Shown here: one piece after another, positions 45,441 to 56,098 of the stretch
Position numbering within the stretch: position 1 is the first letter of the stretch
Layout: the number at the start of each line of letters is the position of its first letter
Source: Poa pratensis
Lineage: Eukaryota > Streptophyta > Magnoliopsida > Poales > Poaceae
Reading direction: 5' to 3'
NCBI GenBank assembly: GCA_947311845.1
Contig: CAMZMU010000071.1
Span: 25,890,058 to 25,954,057, forward strand
Length of the DNA: 64,000 bases
Translations under genes and position numbers: made by a program
Notes under the pieces: model-generated
Databases searched by the model: none
Told to the model about the DNA's origin: nothing
The model's input: only the letters and a program-made list of their open reading frames with translations

Positions 45441-45599
45441 TTGTGGATTGCCACGCAGGAACAAAGGGATTTGAAGTTACTCCAAGTGAAGATTGCTTCC
45501 AGTGCAGCCATTGGCCATATGAGCACTGTCTTGATGGATTAAATTGCGTGGACTCATCCCGGCTTGACAAGCAGATGTAGAGGGATGTAGGTGGAACGG

Positions 45600-47350
45600 G
45601 TCAATTTCTTTTGGTTTTTAGGGAAGAGATCTATCATCCATGGACCAGATCATTCACACTGTCTGGTGGACGAACACATCCCAGGACGCAAACAACCATC
45701 TGTCAAACCAGCTTCGCCAAGGAACACTGGAAAAGGAGATGATCAACTGTTTCATCATATCCACAGAAATGACACACATCTTGGTATATCAATGAAAATT
45801 GACCATACCATATTATGTTTACAAATTATTGGTGTTCATGAAATATGTATTCTTTCAGTACTAATACACCAATTCTAGGTGCAAGAGCCACGTATGTCGT
45901 CCGAAAGACCTACACAACCGCGATGGGCTACAAGTACCAGACCTGAGGTCGTAAACCTCACCGGTGCCCATGAAATAAATGACATCCTCCTCCACCTCTC
46001 CACAAGGTGCATCAACGGACTTGGAGAAGTTGACGCTGATAAAGAGTGCTTGGCCGCCTCTGAGCCCACCGGTCACTGGCACCCAAGCGCCGGTGCCGCT
46101 GCTCGCTTCAAAAGCTTCGACACGGAAAGTAAATAATGGATCACCTTGACAGCGATCCTTTTCTGGACGTAATTTCTCATGATGCCTCACCAAGAGCAAC
46201 TTCACGCAAGATTCGATCAGATGCCGACTAGTGATTTGGAGATCATTATTAGATCCGGTGTGAAAATGTAACATTCCAAGATTTTAAAAATGTTGAAAAA
46301 CTAGAAAAATCAAAAAACTTTTTGAAAACTATATGTATTTTGTTTTGAATTTAAAATCATGCATGCATTCATCATTTTGTTGTCTTGTTTGCATTGAAAT
46401 TTCAAAAGTTGGAATTATATTTTCACTTTAAACTATATTTGATAAAATAATATGGATGGGCTTTATTATGCCCTATATAATATTTTGATTTCTATGGTTT
46501 TATTTGTTCTATTTTAAAATTTTGGTTTTGATTTGTTTATAAAATAAGTTTAAAATAGCTAAGTTCCAAAAATTACATTTGTGGTATTTTATTTGATTTT
46601 AATAGGCGACAAAAGATTTTATTTGAAATCTAATTTTAAAATTGACTTAACTTGTCAATTAAGCATTTTAAAATAGAACTAACCGCGCGCGCGAGGCCCA
46701 GCAGCTAACCGCGCGCGCGAAACCCAGAAGCAGCCCAGCCGTGCTCTCTCTCCTCTCTCACTGCCATGCGGGGTCCACCCGTCAGCACCGACAGCCACGT
46801 CACCTTCTTCTTCCCCGTCCCCAAATAACGCGCGCTCGACATGGCAGGAGACAGACGACGATCCCCTCTTCAATACGGCGATTAAGGCCGCGATTCTTGC
46901 TCCCGTCCGCACCTACAAATAGCCCACGATCTCCTCCCCCTTTTGCCCCAAAAACCCTTGCTCGAGAGCCCCCAGGCTGCTCGTGTGCATCCACGGAACA
47001 CCGCTACTGCCGCCGGCGAAATCCTTCGACTCCGGCGAGTACAGGACACCCCGAGTCCTCTCACTGCTTCCTTTCTCCTTATTTCTATCTTGCGCAGCTT
47101 CGTGACTTGTTGCGGTAAATTTTCGTGCACCAGATCGACGTGAGCGTGTATGACAGGAGCAAGCCCCGCCGTCTTCAATGTCGGCGAGGAATCGCGGGAG
47201 AACCAGGTCGCTCCGCTACCTCCTACTTCGCCGCCGTGCTCGCCTCGATCTCCTGTTTCTCGTGGTATGATCCTCTCCTCCCATTCCCTCTCTTTTTGCC
47301 GGAACGCACGACGCCGGCCATGGCTCCGTCGCAACCGGAGCAACTCCGGT
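45600..47350. repeat. 3.5-kb tandem duplication, copy 2 (truncated)
   Basis: It matches 42101-44020 closely. About 200 bp present in copy 1 (roughly 43170-43360) is missing at about 46675, replaced by a GCGCGCGCGAGGCCCAG repeat. Copy 2 stops at CCGGT (47346-47350), where the Retand-like LTR begins. Confidence 0.85.
45861..46274 (-). pseudogene. DUF295 fragment, copy 2
   Basis: Same 137-codon frame as 42361-42774 with a handful of changes (for example EVYDLRSGT for EVYNLKFGT). It is a by-product of the tandem duplication and cut by the second copy of the LTR-like sequence at about 46266. Confidence 0.7.
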
Positions 47351-47862
47351 TGTCGTGGGTTTGTCACGTCAGGTGTCATGGATGACTTCGTAGGTGTGGG
47401 ATTACGCGAGTCAAGCATCTCCGAGCTTGGGATCGCAGGAACAAAGATCAACACAGATTTACCCAGGTTCGGCCCCCTCAATGTGAGGTAAAAGACCTAC
47501 TTCCTGCCTACCCTAGATTGGTATTGATATGATAATCGAGGTGTTACAATGGAGGCGATCCGATCTGGTACTCGCCGTATGAGCTAGGGTTTAGGGCTTG
47601 ATAGCTTGACCCCTCTAAGTCCTGCGAGTCCTCTTTATATACACAGAGGCTCGCTAGGTTACAAAGGAAACTTCCCCATAAGGAATACGTCCACAGAGGC
47701 CTACTCGGAGACTACTTGGTCTTCACGTCCTCCGGGATATGTCTTCTAGATCTTTCCCTTATGGCGGTTCAATACTGGGCTTGCTCCCAAGTGGGCCTTT
47801 GTCCGTGCGAGTAAAGTAAGTCGCACTGGGCCGCGGGTTAATCCAGAAAGTATTCCCCGACA
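47351..47862 (-). repeat. 3' LTR of a minus-strand Retand/Tat-like Gypsy element
   Basis: 512 bp, on the minus strand TGTCGGGGAATACTTTC to CGTGACAAACCCACGACA. A TATA box (TGTATATAAAG, minus strand, near 47635) lies inside. A purine-rich tract (minus strand TTGGGGGCTAA, 47863-47876) sits at the internal border, which makes this the 3' LTR of an element running leftwards. Its end is clearly related to the LTR at 62942-63404. Confidence 0.85.
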
Positions 47863-48232
47863 TTAGCCCCCAAGATTGGTTAGGACTTTACGGTGAGAAT
47901 CTTCTGACCTTTGAAATGGTCACTGAGCCGCACTGCAAACGTTCTGACCAATCTTCTGACTTATGCGATTCAGAGCTGTGACTTATCTGCGACTCATCTC
48001 CCCTTCTGGAAATATTCTGTTTCCTTTAATTGCGGACCGTTACTCGTTTTGCGGGCGCAAATTGTGCCGTTGGTTGCGAGCGCAGATTGTGCCGTTAGTT
48101 GCGGGTCCCTTCAGTTATAAGCTGCGGCCACCTAGGTCATTATTCACTTGCCCTTGCAATCTCCTCATCCCTAGCCGCGCCGTCTTCTTCCTCAATCCGA
48201 GCTTAGTTCCCCAATCCAATCTCCTCTTCGCA

Positions 48233-51200
48233 ATGGCGCCCAAGGCAAAGCCATCTGACGATAAGCGCAGGATCTCCTGCAACTGGGAAGGATCCTGGGT
48301 GACGGAGGAAACTCTTGCGGATCTGGCCGAAGCTGGTTTCTTGCCGCCGAAGGAGGACGGCGTCTGGCGGGCGCCAGGCGATGAAATCGAGCCGCGCCCC
48401 AAGCCCAACGAGCTGGTGATGTTCGTGGAGCACGTGGAGCGTGGATTCACGCCGCCAGGTTCTCCCTTCTTCCGCAATCTGCTGCAACGCCTAGGCCTCG
48501 TCTTCACGACATCGGGCCCAACTCAATGCTCCAGGTGAGCAATTTTCATGTGTTGTGCGAGGACTATATTGGCATAGCCCCCAACATCGATCTGTGGCTG
48601 GCCTCTTTCACCTGCAACAGCCAACTTGTCTGCAAGGGTGGCGCCTATGTTCAGGTAGGCGCCATCTCTCTTCAACGCCATCGAAACTCTGTTCTTCCCA
48701 AGCTGGCCCTGGCAAATCGGCCCAGGTCTTGGCAAAAATCCTTTTTCTACTGCCAAGATACTTCTCCGGAGGGTGAACTCTCTCCCTCCTGGTCCAACAC
48801 CCCTTCGTGCCTACCGAGGCACTGAAATCAAAGCCTCGCGACTCGGCCATGCCCTTCATCAATGAGTCGCTGATCAAGATCCGCGCCTAATAGGTCATGG
48901 TCTTACTGGCCTTGATCTTCTCTCTTGCTGGACCAAATGGCGCGTCCAGCCCGTGAGTCCACGACAGCGATCCTTCCTTGAGTGCACAGGCACCTCTGCT
49001 GACGTCGATCGCATCAAGGCTGCGGACTGGAGGCCTGAGGATTGGGTGGAATTCGTCACCCGCGTGACTGAGGAGAAGGACATCTCCTTTGACAAGGTGG
49101 GGCTTGCCCCTTTCAGCGTTAACAACAAGCCTTTTGAGGTAACTCCTCTTCTCTGTCTTTTCGTCTTTGTAGTTGAGTCGCATTCCTTTCTTAATACTGC
49201 AACTTATATCTTCCTGATCCAGGCTGATGAGAATTACTGGTCGCTACCTGCGACCGTCACCGGCACTGCTGCTCCCAAGCGTGCCACGCGAAAGAAGTTG
49301 CTGCCCGCTCTAGAGGGCAGCGAAATTGCTGGCATCCCCTCTGTCGCCTCTGCGGCCTCAGAGGGTGAAGAGACTGAACTGGACGAGGATGACAGTCCAG
49401 TGCCAGCCGCGAGCTCTGTCGCCGCGGCTGGACCAACTCCCCGTAGAGCCTCCAAAAGGCTATCTCGTGAGGGGCCAGAGCTTGATGCTCTGGAGAACCC
49501 TGAGGCCACGAAGCGCCGCAAGCCTGCTACGGGCGCGATCTCCGCTGCCAGGCGTGTGTACAAACCCACCGCCTCAACTGAAGAAGATATGGGTCCCCAT
49601 TCTGGTAATTTCTGATGTCTCGATATCTTGCTGTTTATTCTTTTTCCTTTACTGACACGCAAACTTCTGCTCGTAGATTCTGGGACCCAAGGCCTGTCCT
49701 CACCGTCAAGTGGCGAACTTATGGCCTTTGTGAAGATGGCTCCAGAGTTAGTGACTTTCCTTGCGCTTATAATACTTTTATTCTGGTTTATGTGTTTATT
49801 CTTCACACAATGCCCTTGCTTTTTGCAGAAGTGCGGCTAAATCCGCGGCTGAGCCTGGAGTCGTTTCTGAAACCCGGTTGAGCCGCGTTTATCACCTGCG
49901 GCTCATACCGCCATGGTAGAGGGCGTGGCCACCACTGATGACTTGGCCACGGTCCCTGTTCTTGACACAGCTGCCCAAGAGGTGGCTCTGGAGGATAGAA
50001 CGGATCCCCTTACGATCCAAGATGTGGAGAAGGTCAACCCTTCCTCCAAAGCTGTAATGGCCAAGGATGCTGATGCGCCGGTGATTGAGTCGCCAGCGGT
50101 CGCCAGTTCTGCGTGCTGAGGTTGCTCCTCCTCCTTTATGAGCCGCACTGAGAAACTGTCAGAGGCCATCATTGCCTCAAATGACAAGCAAGCCATGGAG
50201 CTCCGCAAGGCGCTGTCTGACCTGTCTGCGGCTTATAAGGTAAACTTCTGTCTCCACTTATCTGTCTCTAGCCCCCAAGGATCAAGTTTCTTCTTTGACT
50301 GTAAAGGGAGACTTGATGCTTCTCTTTTAGCTGTTGATATGTACTTACTAACTGATGTACTCTTTGTAGGAGGAACTAAGCTCCATAATAGCCGCCAAAC
50401 TCGCCTTGGAAAAGCAGTTGGGGGATACTCCTTCTGAACTGGAGAGGCTGCGCGAGCTCCTTGGCCAGCGTGACGTTGAGCTGAAGAAGAGGGAAGCCAG
50501 GATGGGCGAGCTATCTGATGAAAGCTTCAAATTATCTGAACAAGCCAAAGCCACCGAGCTGCGGCTTAAAACGGTTGAAGAGAAGTTTCAAGAGAGAGTC
50601 CAGCAGCTGGACCTTCAAATCAGCGCTCAGAAAGACGCCATCGCCGTAGCCAACGAGGACGCAAGGCTCAAGGCTGTTACCATTGGCGAGCTTGAGAAAA
50701 AGTTGAAAAAAGTTTCTGATGCCCATAACCTTGTCCACGCCAAAGTTTGTATCATGACTCAAGAGTTAACTGGTATGTGCGTGACTCATATCTGCATCTG
50801 TTTTCTCTACTATCTTTGCCTGTATATTGTAGAGCTGACGGAGACATGCCTCGATGTAGGTGAAGATGCCGCGTTGCAGCGCGGCAGTACTCAAGAACAG
50901 CTGGAGTATATCCGTGAGTTTTCGCGAAGAGCTTGCGATGCCATGAGATCGCTGTCCACCTGTCTTCTGCCGAAAAGCCTGCTTCTGCTAATGCTGAGGG
51001 ACTTTTGAAGAGACTGCTCAAGGCGCCTCAATATTTTTTGGACTGGAAAGAATCCTCAGCTCGCACCGGTGCGGCTCATGTTCTTGCTTTGGCCAAGACA
51101 TATTATCCTTCTTTTGATGCTGCCAAGGTTGCACAAGGCACCCCGAAGAAAGTGGATGGCACCGAGCTGAAGGCCTCAGAATATTCGGCGACTTGGAAGG

Positions 51201-51478
51201 ACATGCGCGGCCATGCGACTGAGCTGGTGGAGGGGATAGATCTTGCGACCTATATGGGCAAGTATAATGCAGATGGAAGCAGATGGGAGAAGTTACCCGC
51301 TCCATCATCCAGTGCGGTGATCCCGCAGGAGAAGAACCCTTCACCGGGTGTTTCCAGCTCTGCAGCCCCCAAGCCCACGACGGAGAAACCGTCCAGCGAG
51401 CCTGCGACTGCTCCTTCTGGCAAGCTTGGTAAGCCGCCTGTTCCTCCTTCCCACAGGCCAAAAGCTGCGCACAAATGA
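48233..51478 (+). CDS. Antisense gene of the Retand-like element (Transposase_28-type plus coiled coil)
   Basis: It runs against the element's own orientation. The N terminus (MAPKAKPSDDKRRISCNW, ATG 48233) leads into the 'putative gypsy-type transposon' domain (PF04195-like): VEHVERGFTPPGSPFFRNLL then NSMLQVSNFHVLCEDYIGI. Further exon-like blocks: 48953-49141, 49224-49612 (Ser/Glu-rich with basic KRRK motifs, possibly nuclear), 50370-50770 (a long Glu/Lys/Leu-rich coiled coil, ELERLRELLGQRDVELKKRE), and 50880-51478, ending in a Pro/Ser-rich tail with TGA at 51476-51478. One frame shift near 48515 (CCCC read as CCC) is visible. Additional antisense frames are documented for Retand/Tat-type plant elements; their function is unknown. 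Confidence 0.75.
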
Positions 51479-51944
51479 AGAAGAAAAACAATGGTTTTAT
51501 GATCTTGGCCCTTAGTGGCCTGTAATAATTGTTAGAATTTATGTGTCATAAGACAATGTTATGGTTTGCTTAAGTACTCTCAGCAGTACATGTTTCGACC
51601 AATAGGCTGGTCCTTATGATTTGTCTCGGTTTTTCCTCACTTAGGCCCTTGCGCGGCTCAGTATTTCCCAGGTAAAAAGTGTGTGTTCAGGGTCGAGAGC
51701 GGCCATGATAGGCAATCAAACTCGATTGACGCCGCACCCCCAGTACTTTGGCCGCATAGTGCAAGTCGCATCCAAGAGAGGTTGAGTATAATCACGATAA
51801 ATGCCACTTGTTTGGCGATCCCAAGGAATAGGCCGCGCTAAAAAGCTGCCGCGCCCCCAAGGAACCAATGATTAAAAAATAAAAGACTCACAACTCAATT
51901 GGTAGTTTGAGATGCTTTATTTCAGAATCATTATATGATACATA
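51479..51944. other. 3' flank of the antisense gene
   Basis: Presumed 3' untranslated region of the antisense gene, with TGTAATAATTG near 51520. No other gene. Confidence 0.4.
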
Positions 51945-52269
51945 GGGTCGGTCGCGCCTAGGTGGCGACCAGAAGTGATGCTTGGGTCGGTTGCGCCTAG
52001 GTGGCAACCAGAGATGTTACATGGGTCGGTCGCGCCTGAGTGGCGACCAAAATGGGTCGATCGCGCCTAGGTGGCGATCAGAAGTGTTACATTGGGTCGG
52101 TCGCGCCTGAGTGGCGACCAGAAATGGGTCGATCGCGCCTAGGTGGCGATCAGAAGTGTTACATTGGGTCGGTCGCGCCTGAGTGGCGACCAGAAATGGG
52201 TCGATCGCGCCTAGGTGGCGATCAGAGATGTTACGTTGGGTCGGTCGCACCTGAGTGGCGACCAGAATT
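51945..52269. repeat. Hairpin-rich tandem array in the Retand-like element
   Basis: Units of the type GGGTCGGTCGCGCCTGAGTG then GCGACCAGAA alternate with GGGTCGATCGCGCCTAGGTG then GCGATCAGAAGTGTTACATT, giving a higher-order period of about 72 bp, with roughly ten half-units. Each half-unit is a small imperfect palindrome (GGTCGC / GCGACC or GATCGC / GCGATC arms around GCCTAGGTG or GCCTGAGTG), and in several the arms have changed together. Open frames across it are repeat artefacts. Confidence 0.85.
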
Positions 52270-52349
52270 GAAGTTTTTAGCCCTGAGTGGCTAGCTTGAT
52301 GATGTAAACTCTTAATGATTTTTGTTGCGGCTGCTGATGGCAACTCACG

Positions 52350-52717
52350 ATGCCTGGGATGTGTCCTTATTGGCAATGGCTTGTAGCCTTTGATTTCCTT
52401 GCCTCCCTTGCAGCCGTAATTTGTAGTCGCAAGTCAGGCAGGTGCCTCTTTGCTTTCACGATGTCATCAAAATTTTCCTGCAACTCGCGCACTGGCGTGC
52501 TCTCTGCGATGCAAGCTGCTCTGGCCATGGCCTTATCGCCTTCTTCGCATTCTTGAGCTATTCTTGTGTCGCCATTGATGGTGATGACTCCCCTAGGGCC
52601 TAGTATTTTAAGCTTTAGGTACACATAGCACGGCCTAGCCATAAACTTTGCGAATGCTTCTCTGCCAAACAGCGCATGGTATGGGCTCTGGAAATCTACA
52701 ACCTCGAACCAGATATA
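52350..52717 (-). pseudogene. Retand-like protease/RT spacer, left fragment
   Basis: Minus-strand frame with YIWFEVVDFQSPYHALFGRE then MARPCYVYLKLKILGP, the segment after the retropepsin in Tat/Retand-type pol. It continues the protease fragment at 62448-62941: the codons meet across the Athila insertion (SEY then IWFE). Confidence 0.8.
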
Positions 52718-54287
52718 TGATACGTCTCAAACGTATCTATAATTTTTGATGTTCCATGCTGTTATTATATCAATTGCTACATGTTTTGGTTACACTTCAT
52801 ATCATTTTTATGCATTTTCTGGGACTAACCTATTAACAAGATGCCACAGTGCCAGTTCCCTGTTTTCTGCTGTTTTTGGTTTCAGAAAATCTATTAAGGA
52901 AATATTCTCGGAATTGGACGAAACAAAAGACATCGTCAATAATATCACGAGGAGACCACGGAGTCCAAAGGGGAGTCGGAGCAGACCCACCAGGGGGCCA
53001 CGCCACACTAGGGCGCGGCCTAGGGTGGGCCCGCGCCCCCTATGGCGTGGTGGCCCCCTCGGCCACCTACGCCGCCTCTTCGCCTATATATTCTCCGCGA
53101 CGCGAAAACCCTATTACGGTCGATCATATTCCACGAAAAGTTCCGTCGCGGCCGTCATCGTCAATCTCAGATCGGAGGAGTTCTGAAGCTCATCTCGGCA
53201 CCCTGCCGGAGGGGAGATCATCACCGGAGGGCTCTACATCACCATGCTTGCCTCCGGAGTGATGCGTGAGTAGTCCACCCCTGGACTACGGGTCCATAGC
53301 AGTAGCTAGATGGTTGTCTCTCTACCTTGTGCCTCCATGTTTAGATCTTGTGAGCTGCCTAACATGATCAAGATCATCTTATTGTAATGCTAGATGTTGT
53401 GTTTGCTGGGATCCGATGAATATTGATACCATGTTTATTCAAGTTGTTTATCTATGTGCTCTTGATCTTGCACGCTCTCCGTTGCTAGTAGATGCTTTGG
53501 CCAAGTAGATGCTTGTGACTCCAAGAGGGGGTATTTATGCTCGATAGTGGGTTCAGTCTCTAGATATCTGGATCAGTGACAGAAAGGTCTAAGATGGTAG
53601 ATGTGCTATTGCTACTAGGGATAAAACATTGGTGCAGTGTCCAAGGGCACTTGTATTGATTACATTACACACTTTACTTCATGCAATAATCTGTTGTTAG
53701 CAACTTAATACTGAATGGGATGCGGATGCTGCCTTGAAGGTGGATTATTTAGGCATAGATGCTGTTGGAATAACGGTCTATGTACTTTGTTGTAATGCCC
53801 AACTAGATTTCATAGTAGACATCTTGACATGTATTGCATTGTTATGCCCTCTCTATTTGTCAATTGCCCAGCTGTAATTTGTTTACCCAACATGCTAGTT
53901 ATCTGTTCTGAGAGACACACCACTAGTGAACTGTGGACCCTGGTCCAATTTCCTCATACTGTTTACACAACCTGCTGCAATCATCTGTTTCCTGTTACTT
54001 GCTGTTTTTCCTGCTGTTTTCCACACCATACGTTTAACTCTTTGTTTCTGCAAGACCGGAGAGATTGACAACCTCTCTGTTTCGTGTTGGGCAAAGTTCT
54101 GGTTTGTGTCTGTACAAATTCCATGTTGGTGCAAGCTCCCTAGCGCCAGGGGGAGTCAACATCAACAACCTTCCGATAGATCATCAAGTCCTACTGGATT
54201 GATAACCTTGGGTAGATTTCTCAAGGGAAAACTTCTGTTGTCTACATCATAACCTTCCTCTTGAGGTTCACCAACACGTAGCCATCA
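52718..54287 (+). repeat. 5' LTR of the Athila-type element
   Basis: 1570 bp, TGATACGTCTCAAACG to CACGTAGCCATCA. A TATA-like CCTATATATTC lies at about 53091. The left flank ATATA (52713-52717) pairs with ACATA (62443-62447), a 5-bp target duplication with one mismatch. Confidence 0.93.
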
Positions 54288-54297
54288 AGCTGTTTTC

Positions 54298-54315
54298 TGG
54301 CGCCGTTGGCGGGGA
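54298..54315 (+). other. Primer binding site of the Athila-type element
   Basis: TGGCGCCGTTGGCGGGGA, ten bases after LTR1, matches the primer-site type of Athila elements (with one change, TTGG where TTGC is usual). Confidence 0.85.
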
Positions 54316-55631
54316 CTTGGAGGCTATTGGAAAGGGGAGTCTCTCAGTTCCAATCTCTTTACTTTGTTTTTTGTCTTGTTTTATTTTTGTTTTGCTTGCT
54401 GTTAAAAATCAAAAACCCAAAAAATAAATAAATTCCTGCATCTAGTTTTTAATTTCGAGTTGCCCTGTTGCTTGTTTTAGGCTTGCTAAAATGAGTAATC
54501 CTGAAAATACTAAGTTGTGTGACTTTACTAGCACAAACAACAATGATTTTATCTGTACACCCATTGCTCCACCTGCTTCTAAAGCAGAATTTTATGAGAT
54601 TAAGCCTGCACTGTTAAATCTGGTTATGAAAGAGCAATTTTCTGGTGTTAGTACTGATGATGCTGCTGCCCACTTAAACAACTTTGTTGAACTTTGTGAT
54701 ATGCAAAAGTATAAGCTTTCAACGAAAAAAATCAGTTTTCAATTTCGAGTGCGAAAAATGGGTTTTTTTGTGAAGCACCTACGAAAAATATGTTGCAAAA
54801 TTGGAGCAATGCACTTTCTAAAAATACTATACCACATAATATTTACAATTAACCAAATGGTTGTGTGTTAAACAGTTTCTATCTACCTCTCGTGAAAAAG
54901 ACAAATTTCTGCCGATTCAATTGGAAGCGGGTCAAATTTGAACTGCAACTGCCTCGTAGTTTGCTCATGATTTTTTGAAAAATTCATTTTTAGATACAAA
55001 AGTACCTATTTTATCAGAGATATACAAAGATTCTTGCAGGATTCGACACCTAGGTATGAACGGTCATGTTCATCGTTTTGACCGTATTTTGATATCGGCA
55101 TGAGAAATTAAAAAAAATCAAATAAATGGAAAACCTTCGTGTGGTGTCATTTATATGTGATCTAGTTAACGTTAAAAATAATTAACTTGAAATACGAGCA
55201 ATATATTGATAAAGTTTCCTTAGATATGTATTGAATTTAATGGAACAATCCAAAAAAAATTAAATTATTCAAAACCCTATGTAAAGTAATATATAAGGTT
55301 AGTTGTATTTTGTTATTTTATTTTGAAAAAAACAGTACCTAATACTATATAATGATAGACAAAATCTTAATAAAATTTCGAAATTTATTTGGTTGAAATT
55401 GAGGTTCAAAATCAAAAGTTATAAAAGAAAGTAGAAAAGAATAAGAAAAAAAAGAGAATCGGCCGAGCCGAGCCGGCCCGGCCCAGCCCAGCAGCCGAAC
55501 CAGGCTGGCCGGCGTACTCGTCACAGGGAAAGGCAGTAAAGGAAAAAAAAAGGTGCACCAAGGCCCAAGCCCAGCAACTCTGTGTATTGTATAAAAATGG
55601 CCAAAGCATAGACTAGACACAAACCTGTGTG

Positions 55632-55697
55632 TGGTCTGTTGGTTGTGTGCTGGTGGGTTGGAGAGTGAGGTCGGGTGTTCAAATCCCATTCCCCTCA
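55632..55697 (+). other. tRNA-like segment inside the CACTA element
   Basis: TGGTTGTGTGCTGGTGGGTTGGAG followed by GGTCGGGTGTTCAAATCCCA resembles an A-box and a B-box (GTTCAAATCC) at tRNA-like spacing. It does not fold into a convincing full cloverleaf by eye, so it may be a decayed tRNA gene or SINE head. Confidence 0.3.
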
Positions 55698-55725
55698 CTT
55701 TCTTCCATTATTTATTTGCTTACAC

Positions 55726-56098
55726 GGGTGGGTCCCACAGTGGGTCCCACATGACAAGTCACATGGCGGGTCCCACTGGTCCCACATGGCAGCAGGGTGG
55801 GTCCCACATGGCGGGTCCCACAGGTCACACGGTGGGTCCCACATGGCGGGTCCCACATGTCACACGATGGGTCCCACATGACAAGTCACATGGCGGGTCC
55901 CACTGGTCCCACATGGCAGCAGGATGGGTCCCACATGACAAGTCACACGGTGGGTCCGACTAGGCGGGTCCCACATGGCAGCAGGGTGGGTCCGACATGG
56001 CGGGTCCCACATCTCTCACGGTGGGTCCCACATGACAAGTCACATGGCGGGTCCCACCGGTCCCACATGGCAACAGGATGGGTCCCACATGACAAGTC
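55726..56098. repeat. GGGTCCCAC tandem array in the CACTA element
   Basis: GTGGGTCCCACATGACAAGTC, CACATGGCGGGTCCCAC and CCCACATGGCAGCAGG-type blocks recur about a dozen times over 370 bp in a higher-order pattern. Many half-units are palindromic (GTGGGTCCCAC, GGGTCCCACATG). The long frame at 55631-56147 is a repeat artefact. Confidence 0.85.

Larger units (their letters stand above)
42101..45599. repeat. 3.5-kb tandem duplication, copy 1
   Basis: The unit begins TCAATTTCTTTTGGTTTTTA and is followed at 45600 by the same start. It holds part of a LINE, a DUF295 gene fragment and an LTR-like sequence. The offset between copies is 3499 bp at the start. Confidence 0.85.

Noticed and set aside
42767..47350. 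The two TGTAACATTCC sequences as the LTR pair of one retrotransposon
   Set aside because: No primer site or internal domain lies between them, and the repeat extends left beyond the LTR start into DUF295 and LINE sequence, so a tandem duplication explains both copies.
51945..52269. CRISPR-like array
   Set aside because: The half-units are contiguous variants of one another with no unique spacers, and the locus is inside a plant retroelement.
52040..52294. Repetitive 84-codon protein
   Set aside because: Translation of the hairpin tandem array in one of several open frames; the period, not the peptide, is the real feature.
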